Shown: positions 38,131-48,950 of the stretch, one piece after another
Position numbering within the stretch: the stretch's first letter is position 1
Layout of the letters: every line of letters begins with the position of its first letter
DNA from: Primulina eburnea
Taxonomy: Eukaryota; Streptophyta; Magnoliopsida; Lamiales; Gesneriaceae
DNA: 64,000 bases
Direction of reading: 5' to 3'
NCBI RefSeq assembly: GCF_022965805.1
Contig: NC_133116.1
Location: 3,720,001 to 3,784,000, forward strand
The notes under the pieces: generated by a model
Databases searched by the model: none
Seen by the model: only the letters and a program-made list of their open reading frames with translations
Told to the model about the DNA's origin: nothing
Program-made: the position numbers and the translations under genes

Positions 38131-38862
38131 TTAATGGCAGAAAATGACTTTGAGTTCGCGTGGAGACGAGCACTCATGTATCAGCGACGGATTGTCATGC
38201 GCGTATGTGAAAGTATCAGGGCAAGCATGCTTGAAGAAATCCGAGTAACTCGACGCACGACATGTCTGTGGGCTGTTGTAATGGTTGCGGCAACAAAGCT
38301 CATCTGTCCCGAACGCGGCGCAGCCGCTCTTACAACCTACAACATTCCCATGGGGAGTTCTTAACTGCAGCCCATTAGGACAGGTCGCGAGTAAATCAGA
38401 CCGACATCCCACCACGGGGCATTGGCCGTTGCCTTCGTGCGGGGTCACGGTCATGGGTACGTTGAAGCCATCCACGAGGCTGACACCGTAGGAGGAAAGG
38501 TCAGTGAGGCCGTGGTGGAGGGAGAATTGAGCCAGGGTCGCTGGAGCCGCGCCGCCGGATCCTTGACATTCCAAGCAGCCGCCGCAGTCACCTGTCTCGC
38601 AGTTGAAGTGTCCGTTCGCTTGGGTGCACTGGGTACGGGCCCATATACGGCCGGACCAGTGAGTGGTGGGGGCCGGGAAAGAGCGGTGGGTGAGAGTGTT
38701 GAGGGCGAAGCCTCCGCGCTCAAGAACAGGGTGTCCGGCGTTCGGTTGGATGGCGGGCCATACAGTGAAGGGACAGTTGTTGACGACCGTTAAAATAAGG
38801 TCCGGCGTAGCATTGGCGAAGGTGAAGAAGATGAACAGGAAAACGATGGAAGAGAAAGCCAT
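38131..38862 (-). CDS. thaumatin-like protein (PR-5 family), secreted
   Basis: Single exon, 243 residues from the chosen ATG, MAFSSIVFLFIFFTFANA, which forms a compact signal peptide; an in-frame ATG 12 codons upstream (38898) would give a less usual N-terminus. The mature part begins near TPDLILTVVNNC. The 16 cysteines of the thaumatin fold are in register (NNCPFTVWPA, ARTQC, GDCGG, LEC, CPVVGC, CRNHYN, HACPDTF, final VIFC). A 17th sits in CGGCLEC, where relatives have Gln, Leu or Val. In the acidic cleft the usual Glu of LAEF is Gln (TLAQFSL) and the first Asp of the D..VIDGF pair is Gly (YGVSLVDGF), while the second Asp and the CPD Asp remain. This suggests altered carbohydrate binding. 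Family members act in pathogen and osmotic responses. Confidence 0.93.
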   Translation of the reverse strand: MAFSSIVFLFIFFTFANATPDLILTVVNNCPFTVWPAIQPNAGHPVLERGGFALNTLTHRSFPAPTTHWSGRIWARTQCTQANGHFNCETGDCGGCLECQGSGGAAPATLAQFSLHHGLTDLSSYGVSLVDGFNVPMTVTPHEGNGQCPVVGCRSDLLATCPNGLQLRTPHGNVVGCKSGCAAFGTDELCCRNHYNSPQTCRASSYSDFFKHACPDTFTYAHDNPSLIHECSSPRELKVIFCH

Positions 38863-39207
38863 TGAGATTAATGCGATATTTGGCCATAGCCGATGCATGT
38901 ATATAGCTCAACTATTTTTATTTTAAAATGATTTTCTCAAGTTTATTAAAAAAATATATACAGAAAATTATTTCTAAAAAATAATAATTTAATAAAATTT
39001 GACAACAAAACATCCCAAGATATATGTATATTGCTTGGAAATATAAATTTACACTGTTCAAAAATAATATAAAAATAAACTAGCTTTTTGTATCTCCATT
39101 ATTAAAAGCAACTTAAATATATTCCCTATAAAGTACATTTTCATTTTTTAAAATTGATGTAGTACTTTCACGTGTCACATTTAGCCAAAGGAGAATGAGG
39201 TTTGTTT
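38863..39207. other. upstream region of the thaumatin-like gene
   Basis: AT-rich presumed promoter for the minus-strand gene. A CACGTG-containing phrase (TTTCACGTGTCA) is visible at about 39168, a G-box core, but its use is not shown by sequence alone. Confidence 0.35.
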
Positions 39208-39370
39208 CACCCTACTCTTGCAGGCAGTGTCTGCAGAGGTAATAAACGGCCCGGATCTCTCCATATGAGTGATCTGAGCCCACCTCCATGGAAAAAAAAA
39301 CAAAAAATGACTCGGAAAAATCTGAGCCGTTGGATCGACCCCTGCGGACAGTGTCCACAGGGGTAGGGTC
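39208..39370. repeat. fold-back (inverted repeat) element
   Basis: The left arm, from CACCCTACTCTTGCAGGCAG to CGGCCCGGATCT, pairs with the right arm, AATCTGAGCCGTTGGATCGA to CACAGGGGTAGGGTCG, across a short spacer. The arms are about 50 bases with roughly three-quarters identity, and GC-rich against an AT-rich setting. Likely a MITE; no target duplication could be read. Confidence 0.6.
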
Positions 39371-40385
39371 GAACGAACCGGAGAATGGAGGAGTGGATTC
39401 TTTTTGTTTTTTTTCCCCTGGCCAAAATTTGATTCTATTTCTGTATTCCATCCATCATATAAATACTTTGCACAAGTGCGAACGTAAAACTCGAGTCAAT
39501 AAAACATACTTCATTTCTGATGATTTTTTACTTTTGAGATTACAACAGTGATTAATATTCTTAAATTTCTGAAAATTTTGTGGATACCATTCTTAGAAGT
39601 ATGGTGTAAGAGGCAACTTTTCTATTATATGTGTTGGAAGATAACAAATGTAATATAATAATATATTAAACTAATAAAAAGTAGTTTATAAACTCCAAAA
39701 AAATTACACTATATAATAGACAAGTTTTTTTTTCAAGATAATGATCTTTTTAAGTTTGTAACTTAACATTGATGCTTTTGTTGAGAGACAGTGTAGCAGA
39801 AAAGACGTCTTAGAAAAAAACTAAAACAATGGAAGCGGAGTGAAATTCGTCTAAAATGAGCTATAGAAGACGTAATGTTTCAAATATATCATTTTAAAAT
39901 ATTAAACTGACAAAAAAATGACATATATTAAAGAAACTTACACTACCCAATAAATAAATACTTTGACATGCTATTTTTTTTTTTTTTTTTTGAGTTTATA
40001 ACTTAATAGTGACCTGCGAGGTACAAATTCTTGTTCAGTTGCCTTTGGACCTTTTATTGAAAGTCGATATAGTATGTACACAATGAATAACAATTGCTGC
40101 ACACTCTGATTAACAGTAAGCATGATTGGACAAGATAAACAGCGGTGGCAGCTTGAGAAGATCTTGAAATTTTTTTTCTAAACAGTTTTCCGATATGGCC
40201 CTCTTTAAACTGCAGAAAGTTTATATCAGAAGCATATATCTTGTAAACTAAAACAACGGAGATACCCCATAAAATTTAGCAATCCAATAACCTTCAAAGG
40301 TAACAACAAACTTCTTTATTAGAAATAGTATCTCATTCATCACATTGAATTACAAATTAAAAGGAACTGATGAAATTGTACAAAG
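39371..40385. other. intergenic DNA, no gene seen
   Basis: AT-rich sequence with T and A runs between the fold-back element and the P450 stop codon. Neither strand shows a recognisable protein. Confidence 0.5.
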
Positions 40386-42195
40386 TTACTCATAAACTGC
40401 AGCAACCAATAAACGCGGTGTGGGGATGGCAATGAGAGGCACCCTCTTCTTTAACACAATTCCAAACTTCTCAGTAAGGTCTAAACTATCTCCCTCGGCC
40501 AACTTCCAGTTGAAACTATGTACAAGCGACGCCAGCGAGAATGCCACGACTCTCTCTGCCATAGGGATACCAGCACAAATCCTTCGTCCCGAACCAAACG
40601 GTATGTAACTAAAATCATTCCCGCTATAATCTCCTTTACCATTAAGAAACCTCTCGGGTACGAACTCATTTGGCCTTTCCCATATGGAAGCATCCCTTTG
40701 TAATCGCCCACACGTTCACGAATACACGTGCCCCTTTTGGAACGGTGTAGCCTCCTACAATGCATGGCTTGCTAGGACAATGCGGCACCATGAGAGGAAG
40801 AACTGGATGAAGGCGAAGGATCTCTTTCATTACGGCTTGGAGGTAGGGTAATTTGTCGATGTGCGATTCTTCGACCATGCTGTTTTTTCCCACAACTGAA
40901 TCAAGTTCTTGTTGTGCTTTGATCATGATCAGTGGGTTGTTCATCATTTCGGCTAAGGCAAACTCCACTGTGCTAGAGGTTGTGTCCGTTCCCCCTACCA
41001 CCATATCCTGTTAAAAATATTTGTCCCATTAACATAATTTCCCAGTCATATCTCTTCATAATGTACCCTCAAAAACTCTAAAAATCTCAGCACGTGAACA
41101 TGATATTGGATATGGAGATTAGCTGTGGGTGTGTTAACTTATCAAATACGTATTAATATGTCAATTGATACATTTAATTTTACTTTGACTTGACCTCTTC
41201 AGAGAGTCAAAAATAAATTTTTAAAAAGGAATAAGTGTAATTCTTTTTACAAAAGTAAAATGAAAATACACAAGTAACATTCGAGCTAGCGTACGTACCA
41301 TTAGCAAGGCTTTGATATGAAGCATGGTAAAAGGAGTCTTGCTCGTTTCAGAGTCCTTTCCCTCATCTTTGAGCTGCATCAATACTTGCAAGAAATCCCT
41401 TTTCATCTCCCCACCATTAGACCTACTCAGTTTCACCCTCTGTTCAATTAATTCATCAAATATTCTTTCAAGTTTCAATGTTACCTTCTTCATTTTCTTC
41501 TTCATTCCTTGAAGATCTAACCACGCAAGACCCGGGAAGAAATCCGACACGTTCGGCTTCCCCAACAACTCCGTAATCTCTGAAACCACTTGCCTGAACT
41601 CTGCCCCGATGCTAGCCCTTTCATTACATTTCACAGTACCACCCCACAACATATTTGTCACAACATTGAGCATATTCAAGAACATCTGCTCCCCTACGTT
41701 AACAGGAGATCCCGATAAGCTGTTGATGTATTTGATTGTGCTTCGAACTTCATGCCTTCTATAAGAATAGAATGCATCAAGGGTTGCATTGCCAAGCATG
41801 TCTCGAACGCAAACCTTCCTCAGCATCCTCCACTCCGGCCCGTAGGGGGTGAAAACTATGTCATGTCCACTGTATTCCATTGCTGTGTTCACGGATGGGA
41901 TGTCCCGATTGGCAAATGTAACATCGTGTTCCTTCAGTACTTCTCGCGCCATAGCGGGTGAGCTTATCACTACAGCTTTCTTGGTGCCGAGATTCAGGGA
42001 CAAGATTGGACCGTAGATTCGAGCAAGGCTCATAAAATATGAGTGGAGTTCGGGGTCAAGAAACGGAAGGTTGCCTACAATAGGCAAGCCTCTAGGTCCA
42101 GGAGGCATTGGATATTGAGATCTTATGAAATATTTGAATAGAAACCACGAATACCATATTAGCGTAAGGATTATGATAACATACATGATAGCCAT
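40386..42195 (-). pseudogene. CYP76-like: CYP76-family cytochrome P450 with a single-base frameshift
   Basis: Two exons on the minus strand, 42195-41299 and 41007-40386, at the intron position usual for CYP71-clan genes. Exon 1 gives a membrane anchor, the hinge MPPGPRGLPIVGNL and helices to HIKALLM. Exon 2 opens with DMVVGGTDTTSS (oxygen-binding I-helix) and keeps the ExxR motif (KEILRLHP). At about 40696-40699, in VNVWAIT, one extra A shifts the frame and gives an early stop. In the next frame the gene continues cleanly: SIWERPNEFVPERF, the haem loop FGSGRRICAG, and a normal end near AVYE. Without the extra base the protein would be about 505 residues. CYP76 enzymes oxidise terpenoids and other small molecules at the ER; the substrate is unknown. 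A sequencing error or recent null allele are both possible, because nothing else is damaged. Confidence 0.88.
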
Positions 42196-43534
42196 GTGTG
42201 TGTCTCGAGAATTTTAGTTGAGCAGAAGTGTTGGATTCATGGGATCGATTGAGTGGGAGAAGTGAAACGAAATTTAAATTTATGCCTGTACTGAAATATA
42301 TGCTTCATATTAGAAAAAATCAGTATTTTTAGATGTAAACCGTAGCCATGGATATAAACTGACAAATTGTATACACGGACGGCCGAATGATATGGTCTGA
42401 AAGTATCTTCTACGTTGGATGCCACGGGCTTCTATTATTGTCAATTTGTCATGTGTGTTGTAGCCAAAAGGTTGATAAAATTAACATTTTAATTTTAACA
42501 ACTATTATATAAAATAACACTTGACACATCGGACATAGACATACAAGTATATATAAAAAGATAGTTATTATACTGTTTTTTAATATCCGATGCAACTACA
42601 TCTATCCTGGGTAGTAGTTTGAGAAGGATCGATATGGTCACCATCGTCCAAATCTAATAACATTCTCGTTTCTTTCCATAGCATCTATATGTAAATACAT
42701 GCAAGTGCTGCAACACTAGGAAAGACCAAAGTTAGTAAAAAATTCTGATATTTGCCACTAAACCCAGATAGGAATCCCATATAAATATTGTATGTTGGTT
42801 CGTCTATCTGGTAATAAAAGAAAACGTTTAAACAAATGTAGATAATAAAGCTGAAGTTTCAACCATTTCCAATTAGTCAAGGCTTGAAAAAGAAAGAAAA
42901 GGCGCAACTTGTCATCTAAAAAACATTAATTCATATGGAAAAAATAATTTAAAACCATTTTTTGTCGTCTATACAAACACCATAAACATATATTTTCCAT
43001 TTAATCTCCATCTTTCCCCTCAACATATTCCATCATATCTGGTATTTTGTTCACAGGACACCATATAGGCAACCTCCCGTATCAAGAAGTAAGATTTAAG
43101 TTACCGAAAAAAAAAACTAGCAAAATAAAGCTATTAACGATAATAACAAAAACAATATCGCAATCCCTTTTTTTGGGTGGGGGTGATATAATAGATGAAA
43201 ACCGGATAGAAACTCTTTTAAATGGTTATGTAAGGTCAAGTTCAATAAAGTAAAAGAGTTCCAACTCCTTGGCTACTGAGTAGAGGTTTAACCATCTTAC
43301 TCGGAGCGAGGATGATGAACGTACAAGCGAGGCCTTGTATGAGCGAATAATTCAAATTTAAAGACTGAACATTTTACCTTAATACGAAAACCAGGAATGA
43401 CAAATACATAAGAGATAGAGCGATCATGGTTAGACTCTCAAAGCACAGGGCATGTTTCCTCGACACAAGGAAAAAAAGAAAAAAGAAAAAAGAAAAAAGA
43501 GGAAGGGGAAATATATGAGCTGCGAGCATTAACT
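42196..43534. other. P450 upstream region and Hip 3' side
   Basis: The first several hundred bases are the presumed promoter of the minus-strand P450. The last part (about 43270-43534) is the likely 3' region of the Hip gene, with an AAAAAAGAAAAAAG purine run at 43470-43500. No gene seen. Confidence 0.45.
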
Positions 43535-46500
43535 TTAATTAGGTCCAGCAAATTTACTCATCATTTTTGTGATAATTGGAGCGACCTTCGGGTTAGCTTG
43601 ATGTTTAGCCAAGTTAGCAGGGTTTTTCATCACTGCAAAACAACCAGATGGATAACAAATTAGCAAATATGTGAAACGAATAATGTCACTAATTCTTAAC
43701 ATTATACACCATGCCGGGGGCAAACATCTATATTTGAGTACTCTATTTGCAAGTGTTAACAAAACAGCACAGACCGTCTGATGGCAGCAGGCAAACGTGA
43801 TTTTGGATTTTCTTTTCGGCAAACAGTGTTAGTTTGAGAAAAATGACCTTATTCATTTTTTTCTTAGAAAATATAAAACAAAACTACATTGCAACATGCA
43901 CGAAGAACCGTAACCAAATAACAATGTCGTATACAAAATCTTGATCAAACAAAGCTCATTTTTAAAAATTTCTTATTTGAAAGGCAATAATCCACAGACC
44001 ACATTGCCATTAAGAGCGGCATGCATTCAACAAAGGCATAAAAACGTACCATCTTGGAGTGCCGCCATGACTTCAGGATCTTTGAATGCTGCCATCATTT
44101 CAGGATCCTGTATAAGCAAATCAAATCAAAAGATGAGAAATAAACTACAGCAATCTCCCACACACAAGAAAAAAGTTGAGGTTGCTTGAGCCTCTGTGAT
44201 CATTCCTCGACAAGGCAAATGAGGTTATAAACAAAAATAAGATGAGTTTCTCAAGTCTGAACAATATACATAAGCGAAGAGTTATCACTTACATTCAAGA
44301 TTTTGCTGAAGTCAAAATTCCCAGGCATACCACCAGGTGCGCTCCCAGGAAAGCCACCGGGCATGCCGCCAGGGAAGCCGCCAGGCATGCCCCCAGGGAA
44401 GCCACCAGGCATGCCGCCAGGGAACCCACCGGGCATGCCGCCAGGTCTTCTACTTGATGATTGCTCTTGCTTCTTAACCTTTTCATATGCAGCCTAAACA
44501 AAAGCGAAGCTGAAAATTAGTTATATGGATAAAAGAAAGGACATGCAATAGGATGGTTCACCTGAGCTTCAGCACGGCGGCGTTGTCGCTCACGGTCAGC
44601 CTTCCTGTCTTCTCGTTCTTTGTGCAGCCTGTCGTATTTCCTCCGATGATCCTCGATCTTATGTGCATTGGGCTCAACCTATTGTCCAAAAAAACATATT
44701 CATCATAGATGAGAGAACTCATATTGTTTGTCAATGCGTTTTTTTTCTGACACGCATGTTTGGTCATGATTTTGCCTGTCTAATTTGTTTTCAGGCAGAT
44801 TTGACCGAAAATGGGAATTAAACATGCAATGAGCATTCATCTCTCTCTTGCACACAAAACGCACACACACAAATTTGCAGATACAAACCTTCTTAAGTAC
44901 AGCACTGATTTCCTCATCATAGTCTAACTTTGATGCCAAGTGCAGATCCTTAGCAGCCTCTTGCCATTTCCCGAGCATTGCTAGGGCTATGCCACGTGAT
45001 TTGTACCCTTTAGCAGAATCAGGATTGATCTGTCATAGACATGAAGGCTTCTGTTAATTCCTTCGTCCTCGTACATAAATCAGTACAGCAGCAGGAGAAT
45101 ATCCAACAGAATGACAGATCAATAAAAAATGTATCGCACACCAATAACAACATAAAGCAAAGAGAAGAACCAAAAGTTCAAGAGATTCAAGGAGCGCAGA
45201 CACCCCCGAGTGATTTCCGTGCAGGAGAAAAAAACAGTCCAACTAAATTACATGCCATCATGTTATCAAAGAGCCAATAAGAATCACTTGTGCCACCAAA
45301 AAAGTTTAAAAAAAGGACAACCTCCAGAGCTGCAGTAGCATCCCGAATAGCAGCATTTGGTTTCTTCATTTTGATGTATACACTAGCTGAAAGTTGGCCA
45401 TCAAATTCACTCATGTAAGGATTAAAAAAAGCAGAAAAGTGTAGCAACAAACATTTACGGTATAAGATATCAACTCAATTAATTATATACCAATAAAAGA
45501 GAGAGAGAGAGAGAGAGAGAGAAGATAATATGGGGTTTACCTCGAGTTGCATACATAATTGCGGACATAGGATTAAGCAGTATAGCTGTGGTAAGATGCT
45601 CAATCGCTTCCTCGAGCTTACCTGATCAGATTTCAAACCAATTTTAACACATTATGCAGGATTGCTACAGAAACAGTGATTATTTCACAGATTTTCATAG
45701 AACGTGTTAACACCTTCTGAAATTGCTTCCATAGCTTGCATTTTAGCCTCCTGAGCAGCATCACGATTTTCTTCAGTTACCTCAACAGAGGCATCTCCCA
45801 TCTACAAGTCCATTACCCGAAAACTTGTATCACATCTGGAAAATATCACAAGCTCAATACAAACAAAATTTTAAAAGTTAAGTTTTCAAAACCTTCTGCG
45901 GTGGCTCATTATCAGGCTCCACAACATCACTTTCGTCGAGATCCACATCAGACTCAACTATTGCAGGCTCTTCTTCTTCATCCTTCTGAAGTTGAGGCTC
46001 ATCCTCAACGTTATCCATGTCCTCATCGCTCTCATCCATCACATGGGACTTCTTTACTCATACACAACAACAAAGTACATCATATCACAAAACAAGAACC
46101 AAATGAAGTATCAACTGGCTTTTTTGTATGATGATAAAACCTTTTATCCTAGTTACAAAACCTTTGGCTGATAACCATGTCAAAGCTGTGATTCCTTCAC
46201 AAAAGTGGAGAATATAGAGAATGTAAAAAAACTCAATACCCCCACGCTTGAGGACTAAAATTACCCCATAATTACGCTTCTATTGACCTCTTTCATTTCA
46301 GGGCAGTGAAGTTTTGGCAGTACAAATATACATTCGAAAATCGTGATCAAATCAGAAAAAATTAAAATATAAAATACCGTATTGAGAAAAGAAAATTTAA
46401 CTAGATTTAAAAAAAAAACATACCGCCTTATCATTCTCAGCATCGTACCCCGACAGAGGAACCTTACCTCCGAGACTGCAAAATAACTCAAAAGAGACTG

Positions 46501-46700
46501 TTACGATAAAAAAGGAAAAAAAACCGACTAGTTTACTTGAGATGAACATTTTCAGCCATATTCCATATAAATAACCAGATAAATCACTACCTCTCGATGT
46601 AATCCCGAAAGAACGAGAGGGAAGGATCCGCGAGGACGGAGGGCGTGGATTTGCACAGTTCAACAAATTGCTTCAGCTGATTGATCTTCGATGCGTCCAT
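43535..46700 (-). CDS. HIP1-like: Hsc70-interacting protein (Hip/FAM10 family) co-chaperone
   Basis: Eleven exons on the minus strand: 46700-46591, 46475-46424, 46051-45893, 45801-45714, 45621-45541, 45386-45322, 45029-44889, 44678-44562, 44493-44293, 44107-44050 and 43632-43535. All are phase-consistent, giving 389 residues. The N-terminus [16 protein letters not shown] is the Hip dimerisation segment. An acidic linker follows ([25 protein letters not shown]). Three TPR units run from [19 protein letters not shown] to ISAVLKK. A charged helix ([20 protein letters not shown]) precedes a Gly/Pro/Met tract built of repeated GGMPGGFP units (about residues 280-320). The end is the STI1/DP domain with [17 protein letters not shown] and [14 protein letters not shown]. 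Hip binds the Hsp70 ATPase domain and stabilises its ADP state in the cytosol. A (GA)n microsatellite sits in an intron at 45499-45522. Confidence 0.96.
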
Positions 46701-47228
46701 CGCAGATTAATTGCACTCTCGGTCTCGATTCGGAGAACAGTAGGGTTTTGCAAAGTTGAAACAAAGGGCTTCAGTTGATTGATCTAATTTTATTATTTGC
46801 GTCGCCCCTTGTTTTCTGAAACATTCTAGTAGCTTCTGTAGATAAGTTTTCGGAATCCTAGTCACAGTAAGTGTGATGTGTGTTGTGTACTTATTTTCTC
46901 GTAGTTATTATTCGATACGTATTTAGTAAATTTTAAGTTAATAAAATAACTTATAAATTATATCAGTCAAATAAATCGTTGTTACAATTTGATGCATAAT
47001 GAATAAATTTTGAATTAACACAATAACTAATAAATCACGTTATTCAAATAGCTTTACAGACAAATTATGTACGACAAACTCTTCGAGAAAATAATGATAA
47101 GAGGATCAAACCTATAAACATTGGTCAAACACTCTCATATATGTTTTATGTATTTTTTTCTTTTTTGAGAAAACAAATTCTAAAACTCTTAAAACTGTTT
47201 TCAAACTAGATTCTTGGGAATTTCTTTT
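46701..47228. other. Hip gene upstream region
   Basis: Contains the short 5' leader and presumed promoter of the minus-strand Hip gene. AT-rich with no distinctive site. Confidence 0.4.
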
Positions 47229-47410
47229 GAGTGAGTCTCATGTGAGACCGTCTCACGGGTCATAATCCGTGAGACGGGTCAACCCTACTCATATTCACAA
47301 TAAAAAGTAATACTCTTAGTATAAAAAGTAATACTTTTTCATGGGTGATCCAAATAAGAGATCCGTCTCACAAATACGACCCGTGAGACCGTCTCACACA
47401 AGTTTTTGCC
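47229..47410 (+). mobile_element. 182-bp MITE, copy 5
   Basis: Exactly 182 bases, GAGTGAGTCTCATGTGAGAC to AAGTTTTTGCC, flanked by the 9-bp duplication ATTTCTTTT (47220-47228 and 47411-47419). Confidence 0.87.
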
Positions 47411-48950
47411 ATTTCTTTTTCTCTTCTATATATTTATTAGTTTTTCCATTTTTTAAAATATATTTGCATTATATTTAGTTAAAGTAGGAGCACTATAAAT
47501 GTAATCTTATTTCGTTGATACATTCACAAACCAAGTTGATTATTATACATTAATAAATTTTAATTATAATAAAGACAATAATTTTCAGATTAAATTCACA
47601 ATTAATTTTCAGATTTAGGGTAATATTTATTGAAATTTAATAATATTATTAATTATTTTAAAAATTGTATTATTCTCATCAACACGTTGGAAAATGTTCA
47701 TGAAATAGATGTAAGTCCAGCTCAAACTCTTTCTCAAAGAGTTCATGATCTTGTCAGTTGTTGTATATATGTTATTCAACTCGATCTTGCATTATTTATT
47801 CAGCATAGATAATGTTTAAACTAGTTTAGCAGCCTTGTGATACGACTTCTAGAAAATTTAATTTCCTTTCGATTCGTTTTACTCGTTGATTATTTTGATC
47901 GATCAAAATACTTCAGATCCACATATTTCCGGCTGATGCAAGGGGTGATTGTACAATTTTACAAAAAATTAAAATATAAAATGTCTATTTAATTTTTACG
48001 ACAAAAAATATCAAGAGGGAGGTTTGTCGGGGAAAAAAACTCATTTAATATATTAGTAAAGCATGTGTTTGGGGGTACATCATACAAACTGAACAATGAC
48101 CTCAATAAAGAAGGTTTCCGACTTTTAGTACTTTTCTAAGCTTCAAATATCACAATCAAATTCTTCTTAATTCAATGAACAATTGGACAACAAATAAGAG
48201 AATAACATGGACTTTATTCATGTCCACCAATTATATTATATATGTAAAAGGAATAAGAACCGAAGAATTATATGAAGAAGTGACTAAATCAAGTTAGCCG
48301 GCCGACATTGGTGTCTCGCACTCATTCTTATTGTAAAGGACATAAAATGCGTACAATATGCCACATGCCTGCATCCCTTCACCCTCGCTTTCTCCATCTA
48401 AATTGTAGTCCTATGCCATAAAATGGGTGAAAAATGTTTTAAATATTCTAGAAATTTTTTATGTGAAAAAAATCTTGGATAAAATTACAATGTTTTTCAA
48501 ACTTTAGTATGAGCTTATTCTCTTTAATTGATATGCTAGAAGAACGACTCAATGTATTGCGTGATAGTATTACGCGATTTAAAATATTTGTATTATATAT
48601 ATTGTCACCTCAAACTATATTTTTGATAAATTTACGAGTGCTTGATTATACAACTGATTGATGTATGAGTCAATGTTACACTGTTTGATTTTATATATAT
48701 GAGTTGATTGTCGGCGGAAGTGGGGGTTAGAATATATCACATAGAATAATTAAACCGAAGAGACAATAACTCAATAAAACTTACAACAACAAACTTTGAA
48801 TCTTTTCAAAGGTTAACAAATAAAAATTTGATTCCTTAACGTCGAGGCATCATCCTCTTGCCGTCACAATAGAACCACCCCGCATGTAGTCCATGGCATC
48901 TGCATTATGAAAGTTATATATAGTCGCGTAATGAAAGAACCACCCCGTAC
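47411..48950. other. intergenic DNA, no gene seen
   Basis: AT-rich region between MITE copy 5 and the ammonium-transporter relic. No protein similarity was recognised on either strand. Confidence 0.5.

Noticed and set aside
38422..38793. 123-codon plus-strand frame opposite the thaumatin-like gene
   Set aside because: Antisense shadow of the GC-rich coding sequence; no domain and no start context.
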